A stretch of 64,000 nt of DNA. Origin: Propionispira arboris (lineage in GTDB: Bacteria; Bacillota; Negativicutes; Selenomonadales; Selenomonadaceae). Below the pieces are notes generated by a model. The model was not told the DNA's origin. It saw only the letters and a program-made list of their open reading frames with translations, and did no database searches. The stretch spans positions 1-64,000 of the forward strand of contig NZ_FNZK01000005.1 in assembly GCF_900109225.1 (NCBI RefSeq). Direction: 5' to 3'. Of the stretch, positions 1 to 8,662 are shown in pieces. Both the position numbers and the translations under genes were made by a program. Each line of letters starts with the position of its first letter. Positions within the stretch are counted from its first letter, which is position 1.

Positions 1-657
<657 letters not shown>

Positions 658-701
658 TTCAGATTAGCCGAATTCAATGAAATATATCGATAATTGAGTA
701 T

Positions 702-743
702 AAAGGAACCTGTATAAACTGAAGAGTTTATACAGGTTCCTTT
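702..743 (+). terminator. intrinsic terminator after tRNA-Ile
   Basis: A perfect 19-bp stem (702-720 with 725-743) is closed by a GAAG loop and merges into a TTT tail followed by ATT. It ends the 16S-tRNA-Ile transcript. Its core is nearly identical, with compensating base changes, to the hairpin after murB at 45027-45058. Confidence 0.85.
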
Positions 744-804
744 ATTAGGCTTTATATTGCTTTGCTTGAATCTATTTGATGCAGTAGAAAGGTACTATAT
801 GATG

Positions 805-813
805 TGTTATAAT
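805..813 (+). promoter_or_regulatory. extended -10 promoter of the 506-aa gene
   Basis: TGTTATAAT forms an extended -10 element (TG, one base, TATAAT at 808-813). No good -35 lies at 17 bp. Transcription from about 820 would leave the GTG codon at 826 without room for a ribosome site, which favours the ATG start at 859. Confidence 0.5.
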
Positions 814-858
814 GAATTCATATAAGTGTTGGTACTTACTAAGGAGAATTTCAAATTA

Positions 859-2379
859 ATGAAAAATGTATATGACGAAATTCAATTATTTTATGATGAA
901 TGTATAGATTTTGATGGCATTATCGAACAGGCATCCATTGAAAAATATTTGCGCAAAAAAGCTTGGCGGGGAAATTCAGATGCGGATTTAAAGTGTATAT
1001 GGAAAAATTTACAATGGTTTATTTATTATTTGGATTATATTGATCTGTATGATTTAAATGAACTTTCGGATTTGGATTATGCAAAATCATTGTTTTGGAT
1101 TGCGGAAAACAATGGTACAATGGTTCTTAATGAAGATAGCGTAAAAGATTTTTTTGCGATATTAGAAGATTTTTACCGTTATTTGTTAAAAGAAAAACAG
1201 ATTTCACAACTTGAAAGTTTGCGTAATGGAAAAAAATATTTTTTTGTTGAAGAGCAATTCACGCTTCCTGAAATCAAATCAACGGATGAAGAATTTTATG
1301 AAAATCTTCATACAACAAAAGAACTGTCCATGAAAGATGCAAATAAATTAAATGTTTTACTCGAAAAACTTTTAAATAAAATTGGACTTTATTACAAAAA
1401 TGAAGAATTTTCTTTTGATTTTAACCGTGCCTTATCACTTTATTCCGGGCCGTTTAACGTAGTTCCCGACGAAGATGGGGAAGAATTTTGGCTTGGATTT
1501 TGGGATTATTATTTATTTGATTATCATTTAGTCAAGAATGACAGTACACCGTTGCGGTATTTTTATGAAAGCAAAAAAGATGTGTTGACGGCTGATGAAA
1601 AGCATATTCTTAATGATTTATTAAGAGCTAAGTTTACAGTTTTTTATATTAATCGTTTGGTGAATGAATCTGTTGTTGAATGCACAAACTTGTTGACGGA
1701 CGAAAGAATTCAATTACCGACACCAGATTATGGCTTACATGATTATAAAAAAGTAATCCTTTATGGTCATATTTACCTCGATGGTGTTGTTATGCTAAAT
1801 TATATTACGAGTATACCAGCTAGTACTATTTTACGAAAACGGATTAAAGAAGAGATTATGCGGCAGCAATGCTTGTATAAATATCAAGATCCAGAAGTAA
1901 ATATTGAACAGTTTTTTGAACGTCATGCGATTATGGTTCGCCACACGATTGATATTCTAGTTCATTTGGCTAAAGTAAATGTTGTTGCACCAGAGCTCCT
2001 GCTGCATCAATTTCCGACAATAAAGCAAGCAATTGAAAAGCCGGATGAAGCGGTCACATTGCTTCTACAGTCATTGGCAAAACGTTACAAATTTAGTTTG
2101 CATGCTACTGATTTATTACTCAAGATGTGGGGCAGCTTTTTTTATAGTTTTAAATCAACAGATCGAGCGGAGTTTATAGCAGCTGGGATTTTTCTTTCGT
2201 TTGCGACGATCAATGGCGTAAATTTTATTAATAAAAAGAATTTTTTGAAAAAACTAGCTGTATCAGATAAAGAATTTTCTAATTCTTGTAAGAAAATTGC
2301 AGAAGCATTGCAGCTGCGTGTTTTTGATCCAAGATATTTAACGGAAGAAGGCTTTGTGCTTTCTTTATATGCATTTTAG
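859..2379 (+). CDS. uncharacterised 506-aa protein with cyclin/TFIIB-like C-terminal segment
   Basis: I cannot name this protein. The ATG at 859 is chosen because AAGGAG (841-846) precedes it; a GTG at 826 has no such site. The protein is acidic and rich in Tyr, Phe and Asp, with no signal peptide or membrane segment. Residues ~200-330 have the pattern of a widespread unnamed bacterial domain (W..YYLFDY, S-T-P-L, then a C..LLTDE stretch). Residues ~425-480 (AGIFLSFATINGV, then an N..FLKKLAVS..EF helix pair) resemble the cyclin-like/helix-turn-helix fold often found at the end of such proteins. Both comparisons are from memory of patterns. It lies 16 nt before a zinc-ribbon membrane protein, probably in one operon. 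Confidence 0.75.
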   Translation: MKNVYDEIQLFYDECIDFDGIIEQASIEKYLRKKAWRGNSDADLKCIWKNLQWFIYYLDYIDLYDLNELSDLDYAKSLFWIAENNGTMVLNEDSVKDFFAILEDFYRYLLKEKQISQLESLRNGKKYFFVEEQFTLPEIKSTDEEFYENLHTTKELSMKDANKLNVLLEKLLNKIGLYYKNEEFSFDFNRALSLYSGPFNVVPDEDGEEFWLGFWDYYLFDYHLVKNDSTPLRYFYESKKDVLTADEKHILNDLLRAKFTVFYINRLVNESVVECTNLLTDERIQLPTPDYGLHDYKKVILYGHIYLDGVVMLNYITSIPASTILRKRIKEEIMRQQCLYKYQDPEVNIEQFFERHAIMVRHTIDILVHLAKVNVVAPELLLHQFPTIKQAIEKPDEAVTLLLQSLAKRYKFSLHATDLLLKMWGSFFYSFKSTDRAEFIAAGIFLSFATINGVNFINKKNFLKKLAVSDKEFSNSCKKIAEALQLRVFDPRYLTEEGFVLSLYAF

Positions 2380-2395
2380 GTAAGGGGGGATTTTC

Positions 2396-2767
2396 ATGCG
2401 TTGTTCGAAATGTAATCGAGAAATGGATGAGACAGGTAAATGTTCCTATTGTGACTTAGTGGGAGATGATCCTGTAAGGGTAATGTCCCAAGAAGAACAA
2501 GCAACATATCATGGTGTTACGATTAATGATAAGGTTAATGAACAGGCGGAGCAACCATATATGCATATTCATAATCCCTATCAAAAGGTTTATGTAAAAA
2601 ATGTCAATATGGGACATTCAAATTGGGTAACAAAATTGGTTATAGCACTGGTTGTAATGGCAATTGCTGCTTTTGTTTTATTGGTAGCTTTACCGGTAGC
2701 TTTAATCGGTATAGGTATCGGTATCGTTGTTTGGCTGATATTGACGTTTATTCGCGGATATATGTAG
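2396..2767 (+). CDS. small zinc-ribbon membrane protein
   Basis: The 123-aa product opens with a short zinc ribbon (Cys3, Cys6, Cys16, Cys19 in the pattern CxxC-x9-CxxC). A polar linker follows, and the C-terminal third has one or two very hydrophobic helices (about residues 80-120, ending FIRGYM). The N-terminal ribbon would be cytoplasmic or near the membrane surface. A strong AAGGGGGG site precedes the ATG, and the gene follows the 506-aa gene by 16 nt. No function can be assigned; zinc ribbons of this kind are usually structural. Confidence 0.8.
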   Translation: MRCSKCNREMDETGKCSYCDLVGDDPVRVMSQEEQATYHGVTINDKVNEQAEQPYMHIHNPYQKVYVKNVNMGHSNWVTKLVIALVVMAIAAFVLLVALPVALIGIGIGIVVWLILTFIRGYM

Positions 2768-2785
2768 TATATATTTATGCCATTG

Positions 2786-2814
2786 TTGACAAAAATATAT
2801 GGTTTTGTTATACT
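2786..2814 (+). promoter_or_regulatory. promoter of the Trp T-box / ECF operon
   Basis: TTGACA (2786-2791) and TATACT (2809-2814) are separated by exactly 17 bp, close to the housekeeping sigma consensus. Transcription would start near 2821, just before the T-box Stem I. Confidence 0.8.
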
Positions 2815-2820
2815 GAATGA

Positions 2821-3127
2821 AACTTCATAAAATAATTTTGATGATTAGGAATAGTACTCATAGGAAGACAAGTTCAGCGAGTCGGAGGCGGTGGAAGTTC
2901 GATACAAGTCGATATGAAGAATGGACCTAAGAAATGCAGTTTTGATCCGTTTTACGCGGGGTAGGGGCTGCCGGAAATATTCTGCCGTTATCAAGAATCG
3001 GGTATCAGACGTTTAGTGATCTATAGGTCTCGTACTTTGACTGAGTTGGACTGATTTTTAGTCAACAAGGGTGGCATCGTGAGTATAGTAACCTCTCGTC
3101 CCTTTCATAAGGGGCGAGAGGTTTTTT
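2821..3127 (+). promoter_or_regulatory. T-box leader with UGG (Trp) specifier
   Basis: The leader has the T-box bulge GGGTGGCATCG (TGGC at 3072-3075) followed by a terminator hairpin (3092-3121) with a T-run. Stem I forms by pairing TTAGG with CCTAA and TCATA with TATGA. This leaves a 3' specifier loop AGAA-TGG-A, with the codon TGG at 2922-2924 facing an AGTA-containing 5' strand. TGG reads tryptophan. The C after TGG in the T-box would pair with a G discriminator base, which is what bacterial tRNA-Trp carries. Uncharged tRNA-Trp should therefore allow transcription of the ECF transporter genes. Confidence 0.88.
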
Positions 3128-3160
3128 AGTGTATTTAAGAATTTTAAGGGGCTGAAGGCA

Positions 3161-4459
3161 ATGCAGGAAAAATCAATACGGTTTAGAGAAAAAGTAGATG
3201 GTAATTTACGGTGGTTGACAATAACCACATTATTGTTAGCCATTGGGGTGATTTTGCGGATGGTTTCGCCAAATATAGGAGGAATATCCTTAAATTGGAA
3301 TATATTGATGTATACAATGGCGATTATGCTGTGCCGGCCAACACTTGGACAAGGGTTGGGAATAGGGATTGTTTCAGGACTTGTCGCGACGATGTCATCA
3401 AAGGCCGCTTTACCATATGCAAATCTTATCAGTGATCCTCTTGCAGCTTTTATTTGTGCCTATATTGCAAAAAATCATTTTTTTGATTTTAAATTTCGTA
3501 AAGTTAATATCGAACCAGCAGTTTTAGTTTTTGTTACAACTTTTATTAGTGGTGGTACATTTGTTTTTATTACCAAAGTTGTTTTAGATATCCCAATTCC
3601 TGTTTTTTTATTTGTTATGCTGCCAACGGTCCTTATCGTTGCTTTGTTTGGTTTGGCAGCAGGTCAGATTTTATATCAGCCGGCTAATACAATTTTCAAT
3701 TCGAATATCAATGCCCGACAAAAAGATAAATATAGTTTAAGTAACATCCATCTTTTTGTCCCAAAAGGGTCTTTTTCTGTATTAACTGGTGTCAATGGGG
3801 CCGGTAAAACTTCTTTATTGCTTACGATTGCGGGAGCGCGGATGGATTATTTTGATGATATATATGATAGTGAAATTAGTATAAATAATATTAGTGTATT
3901 GAACACGAGACAAAGTGACCTAAATCGCAAAGTGGGGATGGTGATGGATGATTACGAGGGTCAGCTTGTTACCGAGACCATTGATGATGAAATTGCTTTT
4001 TCTCTTGAAAATGCAGGGATGTCGCCAGAAAAGATTATAAAACGGCGTGCAGAAGTACTACAGATGGTGGGACTGGAAGGGTTTGAAAAAAGAAATATTT
4101 CTTCTCTTTCTGGTGGGCAGAAACAACGCCTGGCTATTGCTGTTATGTTAGCGATGCACGCAGAAATTCTGATTTTAGACGAGCCGATTGCTGCGATTGA
4201 TCCCGAAGGTGCCATTGAAATCTACCGCTTATTGAAGGAAATTAATAAGACATATCATACGACTATTTTAGTGGCGGAACATGATTTGAAATATGTTGCG
4301 GATTTAGCAGATCAGTTAATTGTTATGGATGCTGGAGAAATGAAATTTGCCGGATCTGTCCATGATTGTTTAAATTATATGCATCAAGAAAAAATATACC
4401 CGGAAGCAATCCCATTGCGGTGGAAGATTTATTTGGAAATGGGTGATACCAAATGCTAA
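3161..4459 (+). CDS. ECF transporter: Trp-type S component fused to an ATPase
   Basis: The 432-aa product has two parts. Residues ~15-190 are about six hydrophobic segments resembling the TrpP-type substrate-binding (S) family. Residues ~195-425 are a full ABC ATPase with Walker A GVNGAGKTS (210-218), signature LSGGQKQR, Walker B ILILDEP and switch His in AEHD. S components are normally separate from the ATPases, so the fusion is unusual. The gene overlaps the second ATPase by 7 nt and heads a three-gene operon behind the Trp T-box. Tryptophan or a close relative as substrate is an inference from that leader and weak family resemblance. Confidence 0.8.
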   Translation: MQEKSIRFREKVDGNLRWLTITTLLLAIGVILRMVSPNIGGISLNWNILMYTMAIMLCRPTLGQGLGIGIVSGLVATMSSKAALPYANLISDPLAAFICAYIAKNHFFDFKFRKVNIEPAVLVFVTTFISGGTFVFITKVVLDIPIPVFLFVMLPTVLIVALFGLAAGQILYQPANTIFNSNINARQKDKYSLSNIHLFVPKGSFSVLTGVNGAGKTSLLLTIAGARMDYFDDIYDSEISINNISVLNTRQSDLNRKVGMVMDDYEGQLVTETIDDEIAFSLENAGMSPEKIIKRRAEVLQMVGLEGFEKRNISSLSGGQKQRLAIAVMLAMHAEILILDEPIAAIDPEGAIEIYRLLKEINKTYHTTILVAEHDLKYVADLADQLIVMDAGEMKFAGSVHDCLNYMHQEKIYPEAIPLRWKIYLEMGDTKC

Positions 4460-5262
4460 AATTAAAGGATATTGCGTTTTCTTATGATAGAAAACATAAG
4501 ACATTGACGGATATTTCACTTACAATACGACAGGGCGAAATTATTGCCCTTGCTGGTCGCAATGGCAGCGGTAAAACGACGCTGACGCGGCTCATTATGG
4601 GGCTTATTAATGCTGATGCGGGCAGCATAAAAATGAATGGACAGGATGTAACGAACTGCCAGGCAGCCGATATGGCGAAACATATTGGCTATGTATTTCA
4701 AAATCCAGATCGTCAGCTTTTTGCGAGTACGGTTCGGGAAGAAATTATATATGGACCGATGCAACTGGGTTTTACTAAAAAAGAAATTGAACTGCAGCTT
4801 GAGGTAGTATTGGAGGCAACCGATTTAACTGCTTTTGCTGAATGGGCGCCGCAGACCCTGCCGCGTGGCATCAAGCAACGTTTGTCGATCGCATCAGCAC
4901 TCGCTGCACAGCCACAATTGCTAATTTTGGATGAACCGACCACGGGCCAGGATTGCCGAGAACGGACCAAGCTGCTGCGTCTGATGCGAAAGCTGAACCT
5001 TGAAGGGCTGACGATTTTGATTGTGAGTCATGATATGGATATCATCGCGGAACACGCAAAAACAATGATTGTTTTAGAAAATGGCAAAATAAAATTTAAT
5101 GGTGCGCCAAAAGAATTGTTTGCAAATGAAAAAAAGACCGTGGAGTTAGGTCTTGAAGTGCCGGAAGCAGTCCGAATCAGCCACGATTTGGGGCTGGACA
5201 TTTGTATGACTCCGGCAGATATTTACCAAAAAATGCAGGGGCGGAGGGATTTGCATGTTTAG
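4453..5262 (+). CDS. ECF transporter second ATPase (EcfA-like)
   Basis: This 269-aa ABC ATPase energises the transporter together with the fused ATPase. It has Walker A GRNGSGKTT (35-43), Q-loop QNPDRQLF, Walker B LLILDEP and the switch His in VSHDMD. The signature loop reads TLPRGIKQR (P137, R138, G139) in place of the usual LSGGQ, so the composite site that uses this loop may be weak or inactive. It overlaps both neighbours by 7-8 nt, which suggests translational coupling. Confidence 0.9.
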   Translation: MLKLKDIAFSYDRKHKTLTDISLTIRQGEIIALAGRNGSGKTTLTRLIMGLINADAGSIKMNGQDVTNCQAADMAKHIGYVFQNPDRQLFASTVREEIIYGPMQLGFTKKEIELQLEVVLEATDLTAFAEWAPQTLPRGIKQRLSIASALAAQPQLLILDEPTTGQDCRERTKLLRLMRKLNLEGLTILIVSHDMDIIAEHAKTMIVLENGKIKFNGAPKELFANEKKTVELGLEVPEAVRISHDLGLDICMTPADIYQKMQGRRDLHV

Positions 5263-5926
5263 TTTTGCAGCGTTTACGAAAATTGTTTTTGCAGTTTCTA
5301 TTTCTATTGCGGCATTCGTAACAAATAATATACAAGCATTGCAGCTTTTTTTCGGTCTTGAATTACTGGCTGCGGTAGTGAGTGGGAAATTTAATCAAAT
5401 TGGTAAAGCCGTCTTATTGCTTGTTTTATTTGCAGCTTGTTTATTTGCAGTCCAAATGATTGCGGGCAGTTCTTACATGGTGGCGCTGGTGTCAGCACTG
5501 CGGATGTTAAATATGGCTGTTTCCATTTTGTTGATGCTTATAACAACTAAAACGCAGCAAATCACAGCTGCACTAGTCAAGCAATTCCACCTTCCCTATC
5601 AATATGCTTTTATGGTTACGGCAGTTTTCCGTTTTGTGCCGGATTTACTGGAGGAGAGTAAGGCTGTGCGTGAAGCACAGGCTTGTCGCGGTTATAAAAA
5701 TGCAGGTAGCCCGCTAAAGCGTATTATTGGTTATATGACGATTATCAAGCCCATGGTTTTTCGGGCAATTATGCGCAGCGAGAATATGGCAGTCAGTTTA
5801 GAAATGCGGGGTTTCTCGGAAAGCAAACAACGTACTTTTATGGCTGAAACGAAATTGCAACTCATTGATTATATAGCAATTCTAGTTTTTATCGGTCTTT
5901 GCAGTAGTATTATTCAATTTGCTTAG
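5255..5926 (+). CDS. ECF transporter transmembrane T component
   Basis: A 223-aa membrane protein with four to six hydrophobic segments and two ATPase-coupling motifs of the EcfT family in variant form: CRG (in QACRGYKN, near residue 143) and MRG (in LEMRGFSE, near 190). EcfT links the two ATPases to the S component. It is translated from a start that overlaps the ATPase gene by 8 nt and follows GGAGGG. A terminator follows. Confidence 0.9.
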   Translation: MFSFAAFTKIVFAVSISIAAFVTNNIQALQLFFGLELLAAVVSGKFNQIGKAVLLLVLFAACLFAVQMIAGSSYMVALVSALRMLNMAVSILLMLITTKTQQITAALVKQFHLPYQYAFMVTAVFRFVPDLLEESKAVREAQACRGYKNAGSPLKRIIGYMTIIKPMVFRAIMRSENMAVSLEMRGFSESKQRTFMAETKLQLIDYIAILVFIGLCSSIIQFA

Positions 5927-5948
5927 TTCTTCTAAATGTTTTTGAAAT

Positions 5949-5995
5949 AAAAAATAGCAGGCAACTTTATCTAATAAAGCCGCCTGCTATTTTTT
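5949..5995. terminator. bidirectional terminator between the T component and nadE
   Basis: AAATAGCAGGC-type arms (5949-5962 with 5982-5995) enclose a nested CTTTAT/ATAAAG hairpin and have A- and T-runs on both sides. It can stop both convergent transcripts. Confidence 0.8.
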
Positions 5996-6001
5996 GCGAA
6001 A

Positions 6002-7891
6002 TTAGTTCAGGAGTTCCTGCTTGAGTTTTTTATACTTTACGGTATAGTAAGGACCGTTTTGTGATTCGCGATGGTCAAAGCCATAGGCACGTCGGCTGAT
6101 GGCCAAAATTGGTGGAGCCTGGATTCGTTTGGCGACAGCAATACCGGAATATAGATTCCACCAGCGCTCCAAATCCTCAATGAATTCCTGTGGGGTCGGA
6201 AAATATTTTTTGACTAAACCAGCTTGGCAGCCGATTTCTGCTTCGAGTCGGTTTTCTTTATACCACTGTAAAATATCCTCTGGCGTTGCTTTTTTCCAAC
6301 GTTCGACAAAAGAGCGGAACAGATAGTCATGATAAGGGTATTTGATAGGGTCGCCTTTTCCTTCATCGACTGCTTGGTTATGGGAAAGTTCGGCACTTGG
6401 TACGATATCGATTGTAGCTTGCGGAATTACTTCTTTATGAAAAACTTCTTGATTTAGATAATAAGCCAAAGCGTACACTTGATTTTTCCATAAGTCAGCT
6501 AAAGCTGCCAGAAAACCAGATTGATCACCATATAAAGTCGAATAGCCAACCGTCGTTTCGGCTTTATTGGCATTACAGGTGAAACCGCCGCCAAAACTAG
6601 CTGCCATGCCAGCTAAAATACGGGCAGAACGGTCACGTGCCTGAATGTTTTCGGCAACAAACGATGATACATGAAGATTGGATGCCGATGAATCTGCTAA
6701 ATTGATAACAGGGGTTGTTTCAAATTGTTTAATGCTGTAATCAACGACTTCTTGAATTGGTAAAATTGCATAATTACAGCCAAGGTTTTTGGCAAGTTTA
6801 GAGGATAAATCTTTGGTGGTGTTTGAATTGTAGATACTCGGCATATTAATCAATAACACGTTTTTCGGACCGAGGATATTTACATATAAAGCGGCAGCGA
6901 CGGCTGAATCAATGCCGCCGGAGATGCCTAATACGACTTTTTCCATATGAATGTTTTGTAAAAATTTACGAATTCCATATGTTAGAGCTTCAAAAATACC
7001 GGCCGTTTCTTGTTCATCTTGAATGGAAATTGGCAGAGGCTGGCTATTTTTAGCTAAGTTAATACAGATAAGTTTTTCTTCATAAGGTTTTCCATAGGCA
7101 ATTATATTGCCGTCTGCTGCATACACGGTACTGGATCCATCGAAGGTGTAAATTGTTTTGCCATTGTTTTGAATGCCTGTATTGTTAACGTATAGAAGCG
7201 GTATTTTGTTTTCTTTAGCTTGTTTGGCAAATACACGATTACGCTTGTTGTTTTTACCAAGGGTATAAGGGGATGATGAAATGTTGACAAAAAAATCAAT
7301 ATCATATTTTTTGTGAAGAATTTCAAGTGGTGCCAGCTGGTAGTCATCGCTCCAGCCATCTTCACAAATCAGAGTGCCAACCTTTTGTGTTTTTCCATTC
7401 AGGTTAAGTTCGATAGGAGCCAGCAGATCTTCGGTAGGACATTTTAATTCAGTTGCTAGTTTTTGCAGGCTGAAAAAATGTCTGGTATCGTCGAATTCAC
7501 GATAGTTTGGCATAAGTGCTTTTATACCAAAATCATAAGGCAGTTTCGGATGGGGAAGAAGCTTGCCCTGATATGCGGTAAAAAAAGCATTGTATTTTCG
7601 TACACGCCCGTCGTTGTTAAACTTTGCCCAATCCACGGCAATATTTCCAAACATAATATAGATCGTATCCGATGCTTGAATAATTTGTTGACCATGATAT
7701 TCACAGTCTTTTAGAAAGGAGGATTGTTCCCAAGTGTCACCAAGTAGATAACCAGGAATGGACATTTCGGGGAAAATGATGAGATCTATATTTTTTTCTT
7801 TTGCCTCATGAATCATAGACAGCATTTTTTGTGTATTCAAGTCAGGACGGCCAGATTTTACTTCAAACTGCCCCAAGGCTATGTTTAACAT
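6002..7891 (-). CDS. nadE: glutamine-dependent NAD+ synthetase
   Basis: The 629-aa enzyme makes NAD+ from nicotinate adenine dinucleotide, ATP and glutamine. The N-terminal ~280 residues are a nitrilase-type amidase domain with Glu42 (FPEMSIPGY), a Lys in HPKLPYDF and Cys in LICEDGW, which frees ammonia from glutamine. The C-terminal domain is the synthetase with the pyrophosphate-binding loop GISGGIDSAVAAALY. Length fits the two-domain family. The ATG has GAGGGT six bases upstream. It is divergent from ybaK, with repeated motifs in the shared intergenic region. Confidence 0.96.
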   Translation of the reverse strand: MLNIALGQFEVKSGRPDLNTQKMLSMIHEAKEKNIDLIIFPEMSIPGYLLGDTWEQSSFLKDCEYHGQQIIQASDTIYIMFGNIAVDWAKFNNDGRVRKYNAFFTAYQGKLLPHPKLPYDFGIKALMPNYREFDDTRHFFSLQKLATELKCPTEDLLAPIELNLNGKTQKVGTLICEDGWSDDYQLAPLEILHKKYDIDFFVNISSSPYTLGKNNKRNRVFAKQAKENKIPLLYVNNTGIQNNGKTIYTFDGSSTVYAADGNIIAYGKPYEEKLICINLAKNSQPLPISIQDEQETAGIFEALTYGIRKFLQNIHMEKVVLGISGGIDSAVAAALYVNILGPKNVLLINMPSIYNSNTTKDLSSKLAKNLGCNYAILPIQEVVDYSIKQFETTPVINLADSSASNLHVSSFVAENIQARDRSARILAGMAASFGGGFTCNANKAETTVGYSTLYGDQSGFLAALADLWKNQVYALAYYLNQEVFHKEVIPQATIDIVPSAELSHNQAVDEGKGDPIKYPYHDYLFRSFVERWKKATPEDILQWYKENRLEAEIGCQAGLVKKYFPTPQEFIEDLERWWNLYSGIAVAKRIQAPPILAISRRAYGFDHRESQNGPYYTVKYKKLKQELLN

Positions 7892-7928
7892 GGTGAACCC
7901 TCATTTCGTTTGCTTTTATGTATTTTCA

Positions 7929-7994
7929 TTTACACTAACAATAAAGTATTATGCAATTCTATATAAAAATAAAGAATAGTGTAAAGAATAGTGT
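7929..7994. repeat. TAGTGT repeats in the nadE/ybaK intergenic region
   Basis: A perfect 12-bp tandem repeat AAAGAATAGTGT occupies 7971-7982 and 7983-7994. The inner TAGTGTAAA (7977-7985) also has an exact inverted copy TTTACACTA at 7929-7937. The three sites lie between two divergent starts, where a repressor could bind. No regulator is identified. Confidence 0.5.
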
Positions 7995-8043
7995 TTTTGA
8001 GGACGACAAAATAGTTAAAGTCTATGTTTTGGGTTTCATTCTA

Positions 8044-8052
8044 TGGTATAAT
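8044..8052 (+). promoter_or_regulatory. extended -10 promoter of ybaK
   Basis: TGGTATAAT (TATAAT at 8047-8052) is an extended -10 element about 70 nt before the ybaK start. The -35 region is poor, as expected for this promoter type. Confidence 0.5.
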
Positions 8053-8120
8053 AATTACTAGTTTGCGGTATCACCGCTAATAAATTCAATTTTAATTAGA
8101 CTTAGTGTGAGGCAGTAAAA

Positions 8121-8591
8121 ATGAAAAAAACGAATGCAGCAAGAATTTTAGATACTTTGAAAATTAAATATGAAATTAAAGAATATGTCGTTGATATCAA
8201 TGATTTAAGTGCAGTTCATGTTGCCAGTCAGGTTGGTATGCCCGTTGAAAAAATTTTTAAAACATTGGTCGTTCGTGGTGATAAAAACGGCGTTTTAATG
8301 GCCTGTATCCCCGGTGGCGGTGAACTTGACCTGAAAACGCTGGCAGTTGTCAGCGGTAATAAAAAAGTTGAAATGGTACATCTTAAGGAAGTACAAGGCT
8401 TAACAGGTTATATTCGCGGCGGCTGTTCTCCCATTGGTGCAAAAAAAGAATATCCGGTGTTTTTAGATGAAAGTGCAAAAAAATGGGATATCATTGCTAT
8501 TAGTGCTGGTGTGCGCGGTGCACAATTTCTTTTAACTCCGGCGGATCTTATTCGCGCAGTTCAGGCAAAAGTGCATCGGATTTCGCGTTAA
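8121..8591 (+). CDS. ybaK: Cys-tRNA(Pro) deacylase, YbaK/EbsC family
   Basis: A 156-aa editing enzyme expected to hydrolyse Cys wrongly attached to tRNA-Pro. The single YbaK domain has the family features KTNAARIL at the start, the Lys in KTLVVRGD, the Gly-rich GGCSPIGAKK loop and a C-terminal GVRGAQFLL segment. Length is standard. It acts in the cytoplasm beside prolyl-tRNA synthetase. It stands 71 nt ahead of thrC with no clear terminator between, so some co-transcription is possible. Confidence 0.93.
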   Translation: MKKTNAARILDTLKIKYEIKEYVVDINDLSAVHVASQVGMPVEKIFKTLVVRGDKNGVLMACIPGGGELDLKTLAVVSGNKKVEMVHLKEVQGLTGYIRGGCSPIGAKKEYPVFLDESAKKWDIIAISAGVRGAQFLLTPADLIRAVQAKVHRISR

Positions 8592-8662
8592 CAGTATTTA
8601 TTTTAGCATATTATGGATGGATTATAAAATTTAATTTTGTAAAGGTAGAAGAGGAGATTAAC

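Noticed and set aside
826-858. GTG start giving 11 more residues for the 506-aa protein
   Set aside because: No Shine-Dalgarno upstream, too close to the predicted transcription start, whereas the ATG at 859 has AAGGAG.
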